Assembly: GCF_038396765.1 (NCBI RefSeq)
Contig: NZ_CP150096.1
Coordinates: forward strand, 1,471,001-1,535,000
DNA length: 64,000 nucleotides
DNA from: Chitinophaga caseinilytica
GTDB lineage: Bacteria; Bacteroidota; Bacteroidia; Chitinophagales; Chitinophagaceae
Direction: 5' to 3'
Of the stretch, positions 25,764 through 33,046 are shown piece by piece (positions within the stretch are counted from its first letter, which is position 1; each line of letters begins with the position of its first letter). Below the pieces are notes generated by a model. It was given only the letters and a program-made list of their open reading frames with translations. It searched no databases and was not told the origin of the DNA. The position numbers and the translations under genes were made by a program.

Positions 25764-26516
25764 TCAGGCTTGTTGCCGCCAAACGCTGGCCAGTTCCCGC
25801 TTCCGGCGTTCCGTAATGTCCAGCACCGACTGGTTATGCAGATGCAATTGCAGCCGCTCGTGGTCGATGTGGTGGATGTGGGGCAATTGCACCATCTGGT
25901 GGTTGTTGACCTGGTAAAAGCGCATCCCGGCGAAAAGCTCCGTGTAATAGCGGAAGGGGCGGCGCGACTGGAGGAGATCGCCGTTGGAAAGGCTGAAGAG
26001 GGTTTTATCGGTGCCGCCTTCGACGTACGCGATATTTTCCACGGAGGCAACGAATTCGCCGCCGCCGGAAAGGGGGATTACGATCTGGTGAACGTCGCGG
26101 GTGGTTTTGCCGAAGTTGTGGAGGAGCACTTCGTACCGCTCCTGGCGCCCGGGCGATCCGAGGCGTTGGCGGATGGCCTGCACGGCCTGCTGGAGGCTTT
26201 CGCGGTCGATGGGTTTGAGGATCAGCTCCACTTCGCTGAAGCGGATGGTATGGAGATAGCGTTTCTCGAACGCGGTTACGAAAATGGTTTCGAAAGTGGA
26301 GTCGTATGCGCCGGTGAGCACGTCGAACCCCGTGCCGTCGGGCATTTCGAGATCGAGGAATACGAGTTGCGGGCGTTGCTCGCGGATTTGAGCGATCCCT
26401 TCACGGCAATTCCCCGCCTGTGCCACCGCTTCGATGTCGGGGCAATAGCGTTGCAGCATGAGGGAAATAATATCCCGGCTGTTCCGCTCGTCGTCAATGA
26501 TTACTGCACGGATCAT
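25764..26516 (-). CDS. LytTR-family response regulator
   Basis: This 250-residue DNA-binding response regulator is the partner of the upstream sensor kinase. The receiver domain (about residues 1-120) has the acidic pair IIDDE, the phospho-accepting Asp55 in VFLDLEMPDGTGF, and the conserved Lys in LKPID. The C-terminal LytTR domain (about 145-245) contains IVIPLSGGGEFV, the YVEGGTDKT turn and the MVQLPHIHHID strand that contacts DNA. It follows the kinase gene by 24 nt in the same operon and meets the chromate transporter end to end. Confidence 0.93.
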   Translation of the reverse strand: MIRAVIIDDERNSRDIISLMLQRYCPDIEAVAQAGNCREGIAQIREQRPQLVFLDLEMPDGTGFDVLTGAYDSTFETIFVTAFEKRYLHTIRFSEVELILKPIDRESLQQAVQAIRQRLGSPGRQERYEVLLHNFGKTTRDVHQIVIPLSGGGEFVASVENIAYVEGGTDKTLFSLSNGDLLQSRRPFRYYTELFAGMRFYQVNNHQMVQLPHIHHIDHERLQLHLHNQSVLDITERRKRELASVWRQQA

Positions 26517-26540
26517 GGGTCTTCCAATTTGGTCCCGTTT

Positions 26541-28586
26541 TTACAACTGGGGGATCAGCACTCTCACGATGGTGCCGCTGTCCTGTGTCTCGCGGGTGGA
26601 TTTGTCTATGATTTCGATCTGGATGCCGGTATTGTACATTTTGTTCAATAATTCCGCCCTGTTGAAGCTGATTTCCATGCCGGACGACTGGTGATGGCCG
26701 GGGAGCGTCCGCAATTGGCGGCTGCGCTCGATGCCGATGCCGTTATCTTCTACCAGGCATTCGAGCATATCGTGGGCGATCATGGTAAAGCGAATGGTCA
26801 ATTGTCCTGTTGTGTGCTCTTCGTTGTTCATCCCATGCTTGACGGCGTTCTCCACATAAGGCTGTAACAGCATCGCAGGCACTTCCAGCTCTGCCGTGTT
26901 CAGCGTGGGGTCCATCAAAATCTCGTAACTCATCTTCTGTTCAAACCGCATCTTTTCAAGACCAAGATAAGTATTTAAATAAGTTATTTCGTCGGCCAGG
27001 GAAATAAAATTGCGGCGGGAGAAGTCCAGCGTCTTGCGGATCAGGTACGAGAAATCGGACAGGTATTTCTGTGCGTGCTCGTAGTCGCGCTGCATGACGA
27101 ACAGCTGGATCGAGTTGAGGCAGTTGAAGATGAAATGGGGATTGATCTGCGCGCGGATGGCTTTCAGCTCTATTTCCGCGAATTTCTTGCTGTATTCGGC
27201 CTCCATCTGGAGTTTGCGCTGTTCTTCCAGCTCCGTTTTCCGCCGAACGATCTCGGTGGTCTGCTCCCGCACCAGTTCTTCCAGCTGTTCGTTTAGCTTT
27301 CGCTGGAGTTCCTTGTTTTTGTTCAGTTGCTTGATGAGCAGCTCCTGCGTCCGGGTCTTTTCCTGGTGCACGAGCTTGTTCCGGTAACTGAGGCCTGCGG
27401 CATATGACAGGGATTGCAGCAGCACGCCCACCACCAGCAGCAGGTACGGGCTCACCAGCTCGGGCAGCGGAGTGAATGGGACGGGCTCGGTATTGCGGAG
27501 GAACGACCAGATAGACAGGATGTACAAACTGAGCGATCCGTAAAGGAAAAACCGGATGAGGGGATGATGGCGCATCCGCCGCCCCAGGGCTATGAACGAA
27601 ATGCCGAAAGGTATCAGCGACGCAAAGGTGGCCCAGGTGAAGATCTCGCCAGGGAGCACGAAGTTCCCCATGGCCATCGACACAAAGCAGGCAAGGATGC
27701 ACCCGGCATAGAAAATATTGCTGTAAAAATAGTACCGCGACATGAGGGGGAACCTTTCCCTGAGGTTCAGGAAGGCGCTGCCGAAGAGCATGGACATGAA
27801 ATAGAAACAGCCGATGAGGGCCGGAACGTCCCAGTAATATTTCAGCAGCGGAATGCCGTGGAAGAAAGACAGCTGATAGGGCTTCGTTTCCAGCCGGAGG
27901 CAGAAAAACAGGATCAGCCCCAGCAGATACACCGAAAAATACATGCTCGGCTTATCTGGCAGCTGGATGTAGTTGATGATCGTGATGCTGAGCAAAACCA
28001 GCAGCATACCGATCACGATCTGGATCACCAGCACTTCGGCTTTATACAGGTCTGCCTCGTGGTGCCGGAACTGCGCGTAATGGATGGCGTCGTACAGCAC
28101 GGGCATGAGCTCGTTTTCGCGGTAGTAGGGGTTGGTGATGTGAAGGAAGAAGGTGCGCACCTGGCCGGCGGGCACATGAACGGGAAAGGCATACCGGTCC
28201 CAGCGGTCCCCGTCCGGCTCGTACATCATCATGCCTGCGCTGGAAAGGAGCTGGAGCTCGCCAGACGCGTTTTGCGCATAGAACCGGAGCTGTTCCTGCC
28301 AGCCTGCGAAGAAGTAGAGCATGGAATCGACCGGCCCGGTATTGCGGATGGTCAGCCGCAGCCAGCAATCGTTCTGCCGGTGGAGGAGTTTTTCCTGGGG
28401 TGGAAGATGGACGTGTCTTTCCCGAAGGGAAGCGCCGCGGCGGTGGCGGGCGTGGCTTCGCCCGTAAAAACGGACAGTTGGTGCCGGAGGTCGAGCCTGT
28501 CGACCGGCCGGGAAAAGTCGAGTTGCAGCGTATCCTGGGCGCCGGCGCGCTCCGTCCACAGGAGAACGGAACAAATCATCAGGCAT
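26541..28586 (-). CDS. LytS/YesM-type sensor histidine kinase with 7TM-DISM region (main part, frameshifted)
   Basis: From about 28389 leftward this reads as a sensor kinase of about 615 residues. It has the end of a 7TMR-DISM extracellular sugar-binding-like domain (CWLRLTIRNTG), seven membrane segments, a coiled coil (about 90 residues, Q/E/K-rich) and a His_kinase domain with the phospho-acceptor motif INPHFIFNCLNSIQ. An HATPase region (VPAMLLQPYVENAVKHG, EDNGIGI) completes it. The first ~65 residues of this frame are spurious: the signal peptide and start of the sensor domain lie in the overlapping ORF at 28352-28606. Restoring one A to the A5 run (plus-strand T5 at 28389-28393) joins them. 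It pairs with the LytTR regulator downstream. Confidence 0.88.
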   Translation of the reverse strand: MPDDLFRSPVDGARRRPGYAATRLFPAGRQARPPAPTVRFYGRSHARHRRGASLRERHVHLPPQEKLLHRQNDCWLRLTIRNTGPVDSMLYFFAGWQEQLRFYAQNASGELQLLSSAGMMMYEPDGDRWDRYAFPVHVPAGQVRTFFLHITNPYYRENELMPVLYDAIHYAQFRHHEADLYKAEVLVIQIVIGMLLVLLSITIINYIQLPDKPSMYFSVYLLGLILFFCLRLETKPYQLSFFHGIPLLKYYWDVPALIGCFYFMSMLFGSAFLNLRERFPLMSRYYFYSNIFYAGCILACFVSMAMGNFVLPGEIFTWATFASLIPFGISFIALGRRMRHHPLIRFFLYGSLSLYILSIWSFLRNTEPVPFTPLPELVSPYLLLVVGVLLQSLSYAAGLSYRNKLVHQEKTRTQELLIKQLNKNKELQRKLNEQLEELVREQTTEIVRRKTELEEQRKLQMEAEYSKKFAEIELKAIRAQINPHFIFNCLNSIQLFVMQRDYEHAQKYLSDFSYLIRKTLDFSRRNFISLADEITYLNTYLGLEKMRFEQKMSYEILMDPTLNTAELEVPAMLLQPYVENAVKHGMNNEEHTTGQLTIRFTMIAHDMLECLVEDNGIGIERSRQLRTLPGHHQSSGMEISFNRAELLNKMYNTGIQIEIIDKSTRETQDSGTIVRVLIPQL

Positions 28587-28606
28587 ATCAGGGATAGGCG
28601 CTTCAC
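28352..28606 (-). CDS. N-terminal part of the sensor histidine kinase (frameshifted)
   Basis: This ORF supplies the missing N terminus: a GTG start at 28606, a signal peptide (MKRLSLICLMICSVLL...GAQ) and the first strands of a 7TMR-DISM domain (DTLQLDF, VDRLDLRHQLSVF, FGKDTSIFHPRK). After the A5 run at 28393-28389 it drifts out of frame and stops. The correct continuation is the large ORF ending at 26541. The GTG is 9 nt after the pterin dehydratase stop. Confidence 0.75.
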   Translation of the reverse strand: MKRLSLICLMICSVLLWTERAGAQDTLQLDFSRPVDRLDLRHQLSVFTGEATPATAAALPFGKDTSIFHPRKNSSTGRTIAGCG

Positions 28607-28615
28607 TTTTATGGC

Positions 28616-28855
28616 TTATGAATTGGGGATGAATTGATCGATGACGCGGGCGAGGGCACGGTCTTTTTCCGTGACGGTGTTGCCGGCGCTATGGGTGCTC
28701 AGCCAGATTTCCACCTTGTTCCAGGTGTTGGTCCAGGTGGGATGATGGTCCATTTTCTCCGCGGCCAAAGCTACTTTGGTCATGAAAGCAAAGGCTTCGC
28801 GGAAGTCGGGAAAGGTGAAGGCGCGGTACAGGTGCCGCTCGGTTTCCTGCCACAT
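28616..28855 (-). CDS. phhB: pterin-4-alpha-carbinolamine dehydratase
   Basis: This 79-residue enzyme dehydrates 4a-hydroxytetrahydrobiopterin, recycling the cofactor of phenylalanine hydroxylase. It has the full active-site signature: [18 protein letters not shown] (the HH-P pair) and the [14 protein letters not shown] segment, in place of the usual LxTHxxGGLTxxD. It is short but complete for the family. It lies between the IPExxxVDY gene and the sensor kinase on the minus strand. The hydroxylase itself is not in the window. Confidence 0.93.
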   Translation of the reverse strand: MWQETERHLYRAFTFPDFREAFAFMTKVALAAEKMDHHPTWTNTWNKVEIWLSTHSAGNTVTEKDRALARVIDQFIPNS

Positions 28856-28895
28856 GGTGCGTTGTTTTTGCGGTGGACGGTTGGGGAATAAAGTA

Positions 28896-29339
28896 TCAGA
28901 ATATCAGGTTAATACGGTTCTTGATGTCGCGCATATCCAGCAGCGACGCCATTTGTACCAGTTCGGCCTTCCTGCATTGTTCGATGAGCGCTTTCACGTC
29001 TGCCTGCTGGTAATAATTGCCCTTGATGAGCCAGAGGAAATCCACGTGCTTCAGTTCGGGGAGCAGGAATTCCGCCTTGCAATGATTGTTGTAGAAGTAA
29101 TGCCCGGCGCCCTTGGTGATCTCCTGGTGCTCGTACACGGTGAAGAAGAAGGAGCGGCGGTTTTTGGCGAGATTGATCTCCAGGGTGTTATTCACCCGGA
29201 AATCGAACCCCAGTTGTTTATTGAGTTGCCAGATAAGCTGATAGTCTTTGGCCTGGGAAATGATCCCTGCCAGCCAGGTGTCTTCGAAAAAATCTTCCAC
29301 CAGTGCGTCCTGGTCCAGCTTCAATTTAAGTACAGACAT
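28896..29339 (-). CDS. IPExxxVDY family protein
   Basis: This 147-residue cytoplasmic protein belongs to a Bacteroidota family of unknown function named after the motif I-P-E-x-x-x-V-D-Y, which appears here as LPELKHVDF followed by LWLIKGNY. The N-terminal half ([30 protein letters not shown]) and the strand FFFTVYEH are also typical. It is in the trmB-to-lytR minus-strand cluster. Confidence 0.88.
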   Translation of the reverse strand: MSVLKLKLDQDALVEDFFEDTWLAGIISQAKDYQLIWQLNKQLGFDFRVNNTLEINLAKNRRSFFFTVYEHQEITKGAGHYFYNNHCKAEFLLPELKHVDFLWLIKGNYYQQADVKALIEQCRKAELVQMASLLDMRDIKNRINLIF

Positions 29340-29369
29340 GCGGTAAAGTTATCGAAAAAGGTCTGGCAC

Positions 29370-29912
29370 CTATTTTTTCTTTTTGGGCAACGCTGTGTTC
29401 TTTTTGGTCAACGGCGGGTTCCAGAACTTATCCGTAAAGCCGACTACCTGGTTATTGCGTACTTCGACCCCTTCCTGTTCCAATAATTCCTGCATTAAAG
29501 TGGGGGTGGCGAAGTGGACGGCGCCGGTCAGGAGGCCTTTACTGTTGACCACGCGATGGGCCGGAACGGGCGGATGGGCTTTCCCGGCCTGGTGCATGGC
29601 CCAGCCCACCATGCGGGCGGTGAGGCGGATGCCGGCCCTTTCGGCGATGGCGCCGTAGCTGGTAACCCGCCCTCGGGGGATTTTCCGGGCGATGCTGAAT
29701 ACCCGCTCGATGAAATCAGGCTCCGTCTTTTGGGCGGCGGGCTTCGAGGAGGCGCTTTCTTTTTCTTCGGGGACGTTTTCATAATCAAACGGGCAATGCA
29801 GGCAGCCGTTGCCGCAGCAATACCCCCGTTCCCGGTGGAAATGCTCGGTCAGCACAACATATCCCTGCTCGTTGTAATAAAAATCAATATTTTCCTGCAG
29901 CTGCTTCTTCAT
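29370..29912 (-). CDS. DUF5522 domain fused to alkyltransferase-like (ATL) domain
   Basis: This protein of about 180 residues starts at MKKQLQEN (ATG at 29912). Residues 8-45 match DUF5522, with the cysteine cluster CC-x3-C-x2-C at Cys32, 33, 37 and 40 that probably binds a metal. Residues 65-160 are an MGMT-like DNA-binding domain (IPRGRVTSYGAIA, RMVGWAMHQA) in which the methyl-acceptor Cys of PCHRV is Ala118 (PAHRV). It should therefore recognise alkylated guanine and flag it for nucleotide excision repair without repairing it. The two domains are usually separate genes. The start overlaps the end of trmB by 29 nt, so translation is coupled. Confidence 0.87.
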   Translation of the reverse strand: MKKQLQENIDFYYNEQGYVVLTEHFHRERGYCCGNGCLHCPFDYENVPEEKESASSKPAAQKTEPDFIERVFSIARKIPRGRVTSYGAIAERAGIRLTARMVGWAMHQAGKAHPPVPAHRVVNSKGLLTGAVHFATPTLMQELLEQEGVEVRNNQVVGFTDKFWNPPLTKKNTALPKKKK

Positions 29913-30591
29913 CCGTTGCGAGGTTCGCGGCTTTCCAGTCGATCGGCGCAGCCGGTAATGCAAATTTAAGGAACCGGATGGTTCTGCCGTCTGCCAGATG
30001 CATACCTTCATAATAGGTCTGGATCTGGAGGAGTTCCGGAACGGGGGAAAGGGCGTATACGTCGGGAACGTCGGTGATGAGTCGGCATCCCATCCGGGCG
30101 ATCACCATTTTGGTGAAGGTGTATAGCTCGGTGGAGTCGGTTTTCAGGTTCACAGTGCCGCCGTCTCCCAGGAGTTGCTGGTAGAGCGCGAGGAACCGGG
30201 GATGGGTGAGGCGTTTTTTGGATTTGGACTGGCGGAGGAAAGGATCGGGGAATGTGATCCAGATATCTTTCACTTCGCCGGGCGCGAAATAATCGGTGAT
30301 TTGCTCGATCTGGGTGCGCAGGAAGGCTACGTTGGCGATATTTTGATCGATGGCGGTTTTTGCGCCTTTCCAGATGCGGTTGCCTTTCAGGTCTACCCCC
30401 ATAAAGTTCTCTTCGGGGTATTTTCGAGCCAGGCCGAGGGTGTAATCGCCCTTGCCGCAGGCCAGTTCGAGGGTGAGCGGGTGGCTGTTCCCGAAATGGC
30501 TGTTCCATTTCCCCGGCATGTCTTTCGGATAGATGAGCACGTTGGGAAAAGTCTCAATTTCCGCGAATCGCTGTAATTTCTTGTGTCCCAT
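29884..30591 (-). CDS. trmB: tRNA (guanine-N7-)-methyltransferase
   Basis: This SAM-dependent enzyme makes m7G46 in tRNA. The 235-residue protein starts at MGHKKLQRF (ATG at 30591). The Rossmann methyltransferase core shows LELACGKGDYTLGLA (SAM loop), GVDLKGNRIWKGAK and the diagnostic WITFPDPFLRQSKSKKRLTHP block. The C-terminal tail after about residue 215 is A/E-rich and overlaps the next gene. It is the first gene of the minus-strand cluster; the tRNA-like RNA and its terminator lie just upstream on the same strand. Confidence 0.95.
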   Translation of the reverse strand: MGHKKLQRFAEIETFPNVLIYPKDMPGKWNSHFGNSHPLTLELACGKGDYTLGLARKYPEENFMGVDLKGNRIWKGAKTAIDQNIANVAFLRTQIEQITDYFAPGEVKDIWITFPDPFLRQSKSKKRLTHPRFLALYQQLLGDGGTVNLKTDSTELYTFTKMVIARMGCRLITDVPDVYALSPVPELLQIQTYYEGMHLADGRTIRFLKFALPAAPIDWKAANLATDEEAAAGKY

Positions 30592-30710
30592 GAGGGCGCA
30601 AAAGTACGAAAAGGGATCAAAACCCCTATCTTGCGGACGCCGGGTGAGCCGGAAAGGGCGGAATTTCGTGTGCGGAACGGTTGGGAATGGAGGGTGTGAT
30701 GGCGGGAAAA

Positions 30711-30741
30711 ACAAAACGCACCGGCGTAAACCGGTGCGCTG
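30711..30741 (-). terminator. intrinsic terminator of the tRNA-like RNA
   Basis: Read leftward, the stem GCGCACCGG / CCGGTGCG is followed by TTTTGTTTTT. It begins only a few nucleotides after the acceptor end of the tRNA-like element, so that RNA has its own terminator. Confidence 0.8.
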
Positions 30742-30747
30742 AGATGC

Positions 30748-30888
30748 TGTAGGGGTAGGAGTCGAACCTACACGAGGCAGTTAGCCATAGCACAAATAAG
30801 ATTAGTGGTCAACCCATTACGCTACGTTTATCCCGTGATCCTCACCCCCGAGACGAGAGGGCATGTCTGCCAATTTCATCACCCCACA
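30748..30888 (-). ncRNA. tRNA-like RNA with class II (Leu-like) body and oversized variable arm
   Basis: Read on the minus strand, the element has a 7-bp acceptor stem (TGTGGGG / CCCTACA), a Leu-type D arm (ATG-AAATTGGCAGA-CAT), a 5-bp/7-nt hairpin in the anticodon position (CCCTC-TCGTCTC-GGGGG) and a canonical T arm (GTAGG-TTCGACT-CCTAC). The loop in the anticodon position has C33 instead of U33 and a pyrimidine at 37, so normal decoding is doubtful. Between it and the T arm are about 70 nt instead of the usual 12-20, bracketed by GAGG/CCTC. No CCA is encoded. It has a promoter and terminator of its own. It may be a non-decoding tRNA-derived RNA, a tRNA damaged by an insertion, or an unfamiliar tRNA that automated finders would score poorly. 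Confidence 0.6.
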
Positions 30889-30939
30889 AAGTTGATAATT
30901 CCCTTGGCTGGGTAAGCGTTGTTTTCAACGATTATGATG

Positions 30940-30971
30940 CAAATCTAAAGAGAAGGGGTATTTTTTGCAAA
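30940..30971 (-). promoter_or_regulatory. promoter of the tRNA-like RNA
   Basis: On the minus strand TTTG (30971-30968), a 20-nt spacer and TAGATTTG (30947-30940) match the Bacteroidota consensus exactly. The predicted start near 30933 gives a transcript of about 225 nt, with a short leader hairpin (CGTTG-AAAA-CAACG) before the tRNA-like part. Confidence 0.75.
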
Positions 30972-30986
30972 TTTTTTAAGAGAAAT

Positions 30987-31017
30987 TTTGGAAATTTCGA
31001 GATTTTTTAAATATTTG
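30987..31017 (+). promoter_or_regulatory. promoter of the Lrp/AsnC regulator
   Basis: TTTG (30987-30990), a 19-nt spacer and AATATTTG (31010-31017, one mismatch to TAnnTTTG) lie 38 nt before the Lrp start. This promoter faces away from the tRNA-like RNA promoter and is about 16 nt from it, so the two could compete or be co-regulated. Confidence 0.65.
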
Positions 31018-31054
31018 CATGTAAGTTTAAAACATTCAAAAACACTTTGTCAAA

Positions 31055-31522
31055 ATGAGCCACAATTTGAATATTGACAAACTGGACCTGCAGATCATCA
31101 GCGAGATGATGTCTAACGCTGAAATCTCCTATGCTGACCTGGGGAAGAAGCTGTTCGTATCAGGCGGTACGATCCATGTAAGGATGAAGAAACTGCAAGA
31201 ACTGGGTATCGTTAAAGGTACGCGATTACATGTAGATTTAAAAATGATCGGGTACGACGTCATCGCTTTCATCGGCATTTTCCTCGAAAAAAGCTCCATG
31301 TACGACACTGTGGCGAAGGAATTGCGCAAGCTTCCCGAGATCGTCCGCCTTAATTACACCACCGGCGGCTGGAGCATGTTCGCAGAAATCATTTGTAAAG
31401 ATATCTCCAACCTCCGCCGCGTGCTGCACGATGAGCTCCAGAAAATCAAAGGGATCGAGCGCACCGAAACGTTCATTTCCCTCGAAGAAAGTTTCACGCG
31501 CACCATCAACGTAGTAGAGTAA
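31055..31522 (+). CDS. Lrp/AsnC family transcriptional regulator
   Basis: This 155-residue DNA-binding regulator responds to amino acids. The N-terminal winged helix-turn-helix (about residues 5-65) contains LDLQIISEMMSNAEISYADLGKKL and VSGGTIHVRMKKL. The C-terminal RAM/AsnC ligand-binding domain (about 70-150) has the beta-alpha-beta-beta pattern with GGWSMFAEIICKD and IERTETFISLEES. The targets are unknown. Its promoter region is shared with the divergent tRNA-like RNA. Confidence 0.94.
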   Translation: MSHNLNIDKLDLQIISEMMSNAEISYADLGKKLFVSGGTIHVRMKKLQELGIVKGTRLHVDLKMIGYDVIAFIGIFLEKSSMYDTVAKELRKLPEIVRLNYTTGGWSMFAEIICKDISNLRRVLHDELQKIKGIERTETFISLEESFTRTINVVE

Positions 31523-31552
31523 GGTCGCAGGTTTCACGTTATGAGCGAAAGG

Positions 31553-31586
31553 CAAAAAGGGAGACGGTCACCGTCGCCCTTTTTGT
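31553..31586 (+). terminator. intrinsic terminator
   Basis: A slightly imperfect stem (AAAAAGGGAGACGG / CCGTCGCCCTTTTT) with a T5 tail lies 30 nt after the Lrp gene. Confidence 0.85.
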
Positions 31587-31626
31587 CGTTTTGGGAGAGC
31601 GGATGGCTTGATGATAGAATTATGCG

Positions 31627-31654
31627 CAACATTTGTCAACATTTGTTGCAACAA
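31627..31654 (+). promoter_or_regulatory. candidate operator upstream of fic
   Basis: Two head-to-tail copies of CAACATTTGT (31627-31636 and 31637-31646) run into a perfect 12-bp palindrome TTGTTGCAACAA (31643-31654), ending 38 nt before the fic start. The cluster looks like a protein-binding site, and the regulator is unknown. Confidence 0.45.
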
Positions 31655-31691
31655 CGGGATTTTCCACGAAATTTGATGAATACCCGTAAAA

Positions 31692-32225
31692 ATGGCCATG
31701 GAAACACTGGAATCGCTTATTCAGGAGCTGAAATCACTGCCCCCTATGTCGGAGGAAAACCGCCGCCGACTGGATCAGAAGATCAGGCTGGAGTTTAATT
31801 ACAATTCCAACCACCTGGAAGGGAACACCCTGACCTATGGGGAAACCCAGTTGCTGTTACTCTTCGATAAAACGACTGGCAACCATGATCTCCGGGAGTA
31901 CGAGGAAATGAAGGCACATGACGTAGCTTTTGAAATGATCAAGCAGTGGGCTTCAGAGCCGGACAGGCCGCTAACCGAAGCCGGCCTGCGGGAATTGCAT
32001 CGCATTCTTTTGGTACGTCCTTTCTGGAAAGAAGCACTTACGCCAGATGGACAGCCAACGCGCCGGGAAATCCAGATTGGCGCTTATAAATCATACCCTA
32101 ACTCTGTTCGCTTGCAGAATGGCGAGATTTTTCACTACGCTACTCCGGAAGAAACGCCCATCAAAATGGGGGAATTAATTGCATGGTATAGAGAAGAAGA
32201 AGAAAAAAGAGCTCACTCCGGTTGA
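31692..32225 (+). CDS. Fic family protein, N-terminal part (frameshifted)
   Basis: Residues 1-170 are the N-terminal half of a class II Fic protein. The autoinhibitory helix motif (S/T)xxxE(G/N) is present as SNHLEGN at about residue 40, whose Glu blocks ATP binding in resting enzymes. After GELIAWYREEEEK the frame runs into an early TGA. The A6 run at 32203-32208 has one A too many compared with what is needed to continue as KELTPVELAAL. The Fic active site is therefore in the next ORF. Confidence 0.85.
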   Translation: MAMETLESLIQELKSLPPMSEENRRRLDQKIRLEFNYNSNHLEGNTLTYGETQLLLLFDKTTGNHDLREYEEMKAHDVAFEMIKQWASEPDRPLTEAGLRELHRILLVRPFWKEALTPDGQPTRREIQIGAYKSYPNSVRLQNGEIFHYATPEETPIKMGELIAWYREEEEKRAHSG

Positions 32226-33015
32226 GTTGGCGGCCTTGTTGCACTACCGGTTTGTCAGGATTCATCCGTTTGATGATGGGAACGGCCGAATGGCGAGATT
32301 GTTGATGAATTTTGTTCTGTTGAAAAATCAATTGGCGCCAATAATTATTAAGTCAACAGATAAGAAGAATTATTTATTTGCATTAAATCAAGCTGATGCG
32401 GGCGAAATTGGCGCGTTTGTCGATTATATAGTTCAGCAATTGTGTTGGAGTTTGAATCTTTACATACGTGCTGCCAACGGCGAAGAAATCGATGAAAATG
32501 ATGATTTGCAAAAAGAGATTTCCGTATGGAAAAAAGGGTTGAAAGGGGATGAGAAAGAGTCTTCGCACCGTACAACTGAGTTGGTTCTCGAGTTGTTTCT
32601 AAAGGGAGGACTTTTGGATTTATTTAAGGAGTTTGAAAGTCAAATCGGACAATTCAGGGATTTATTTTACGATAGTTCCCTAGAGTACATGCTTAATGGT
32701 GGCCATACTCAAAGCAATTTTCACAATTTTAAAGAAATGGTGGTCTCATTCCCCGGGCGGGACTCGATTTTCAATCTTTCAGCCAGGGCAGTGCTAAGGG
32801 ACTTTAAACCATTACCCAATCCATCAATTGCATTTTTTCCGCATGTGGCTATCAATTTTGAATTTAATCGTTACAATGTTCGAAGTGAGAATGGAATTTT
32901 GATGATAAAGCCGTATACGGTAAATCTATCAAGTAAAGATAGGTCTGATATTCTCGATCCTATCATTCGCCAGTTATTTACTGACGTAAAAACTGCTGCC
33001 AGGATCAAGGGATAA
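32179..33015 (+). CDS. Fic family protein, C-terminal catalytic part (frameshifted)
   Basis: In the +1 frame the gene continues with ELTPVELAALLHYRFVRIHPFDDGNGRMARLL. The canonical HPFxDGNGRxxR active site predicts AMP transfer from ATP onto a hydroxyl of a target protein. A C-terminal region of about 200 residues follows, with a winged-helix-like FKEMVVSF part typical of longer Fic proteins. This part is strikingly AT-rich compared with its GC-rich neighbours, suggesting recent acquisition. Together the two ORFs make an intact Fic protein of about 440 residues after a one-base correction. Confidence 0.87.
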   Translation: MHGIEKKKKKELTPVELAALLHYRFVRIHPFDDGNGRMARLLMNFVLLKNQLAPIIIKSTDKKNYLFALNQADAGEIGAFVDYIVQQLCWSLNLYIRAANGEEIDENDDLQKEISVWKKGLKGDEKESSHRTTELVLELFLKGGLLDLFKEFESQIGQFRDLFYDSSLEYMLNGGHTQSNFHNFKEMVVSFPGRDSIFNLSARAVLRDFKPLPNPSIAFFPHVAINFEFNRYNVRSENGILMIKPYTVNLSSKDRSDILDPIIRQLFTDVKTAARIKG

Positions 33016-33043
33016 AAAAAGAGGCCGACTTAACGGCCTCATT
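33014..33043. terminator. bidirectional intrinsic terminator
   Basis: The stem GAGGCCG / CGGCCTC has A7 on its left side (T7 on the minus strand), so it mainly serves the tryptophan dioxygenase gene and lies at the fic stop. Confidence 0.8.
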
Positions 33044-33046
33044 TAA

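Noticed and set aside
30748..30888. tmRNA or ordinary tRNA-Leu
   Set aside because: It is far too short for tmRNA and lacks its 5' signature. As a plain tRNA-Leu it lacks U33, a Leu anticodon and a normal-sized variable arm.
32195..32215. Programmed ribosomal frameshift in fic
   Set aside because: The A6-G run is not in the X-XXY-YYZ phase for -1 slippage, and the needed shift is +1 without a slow codon or stop at the site. An indel is simpler.
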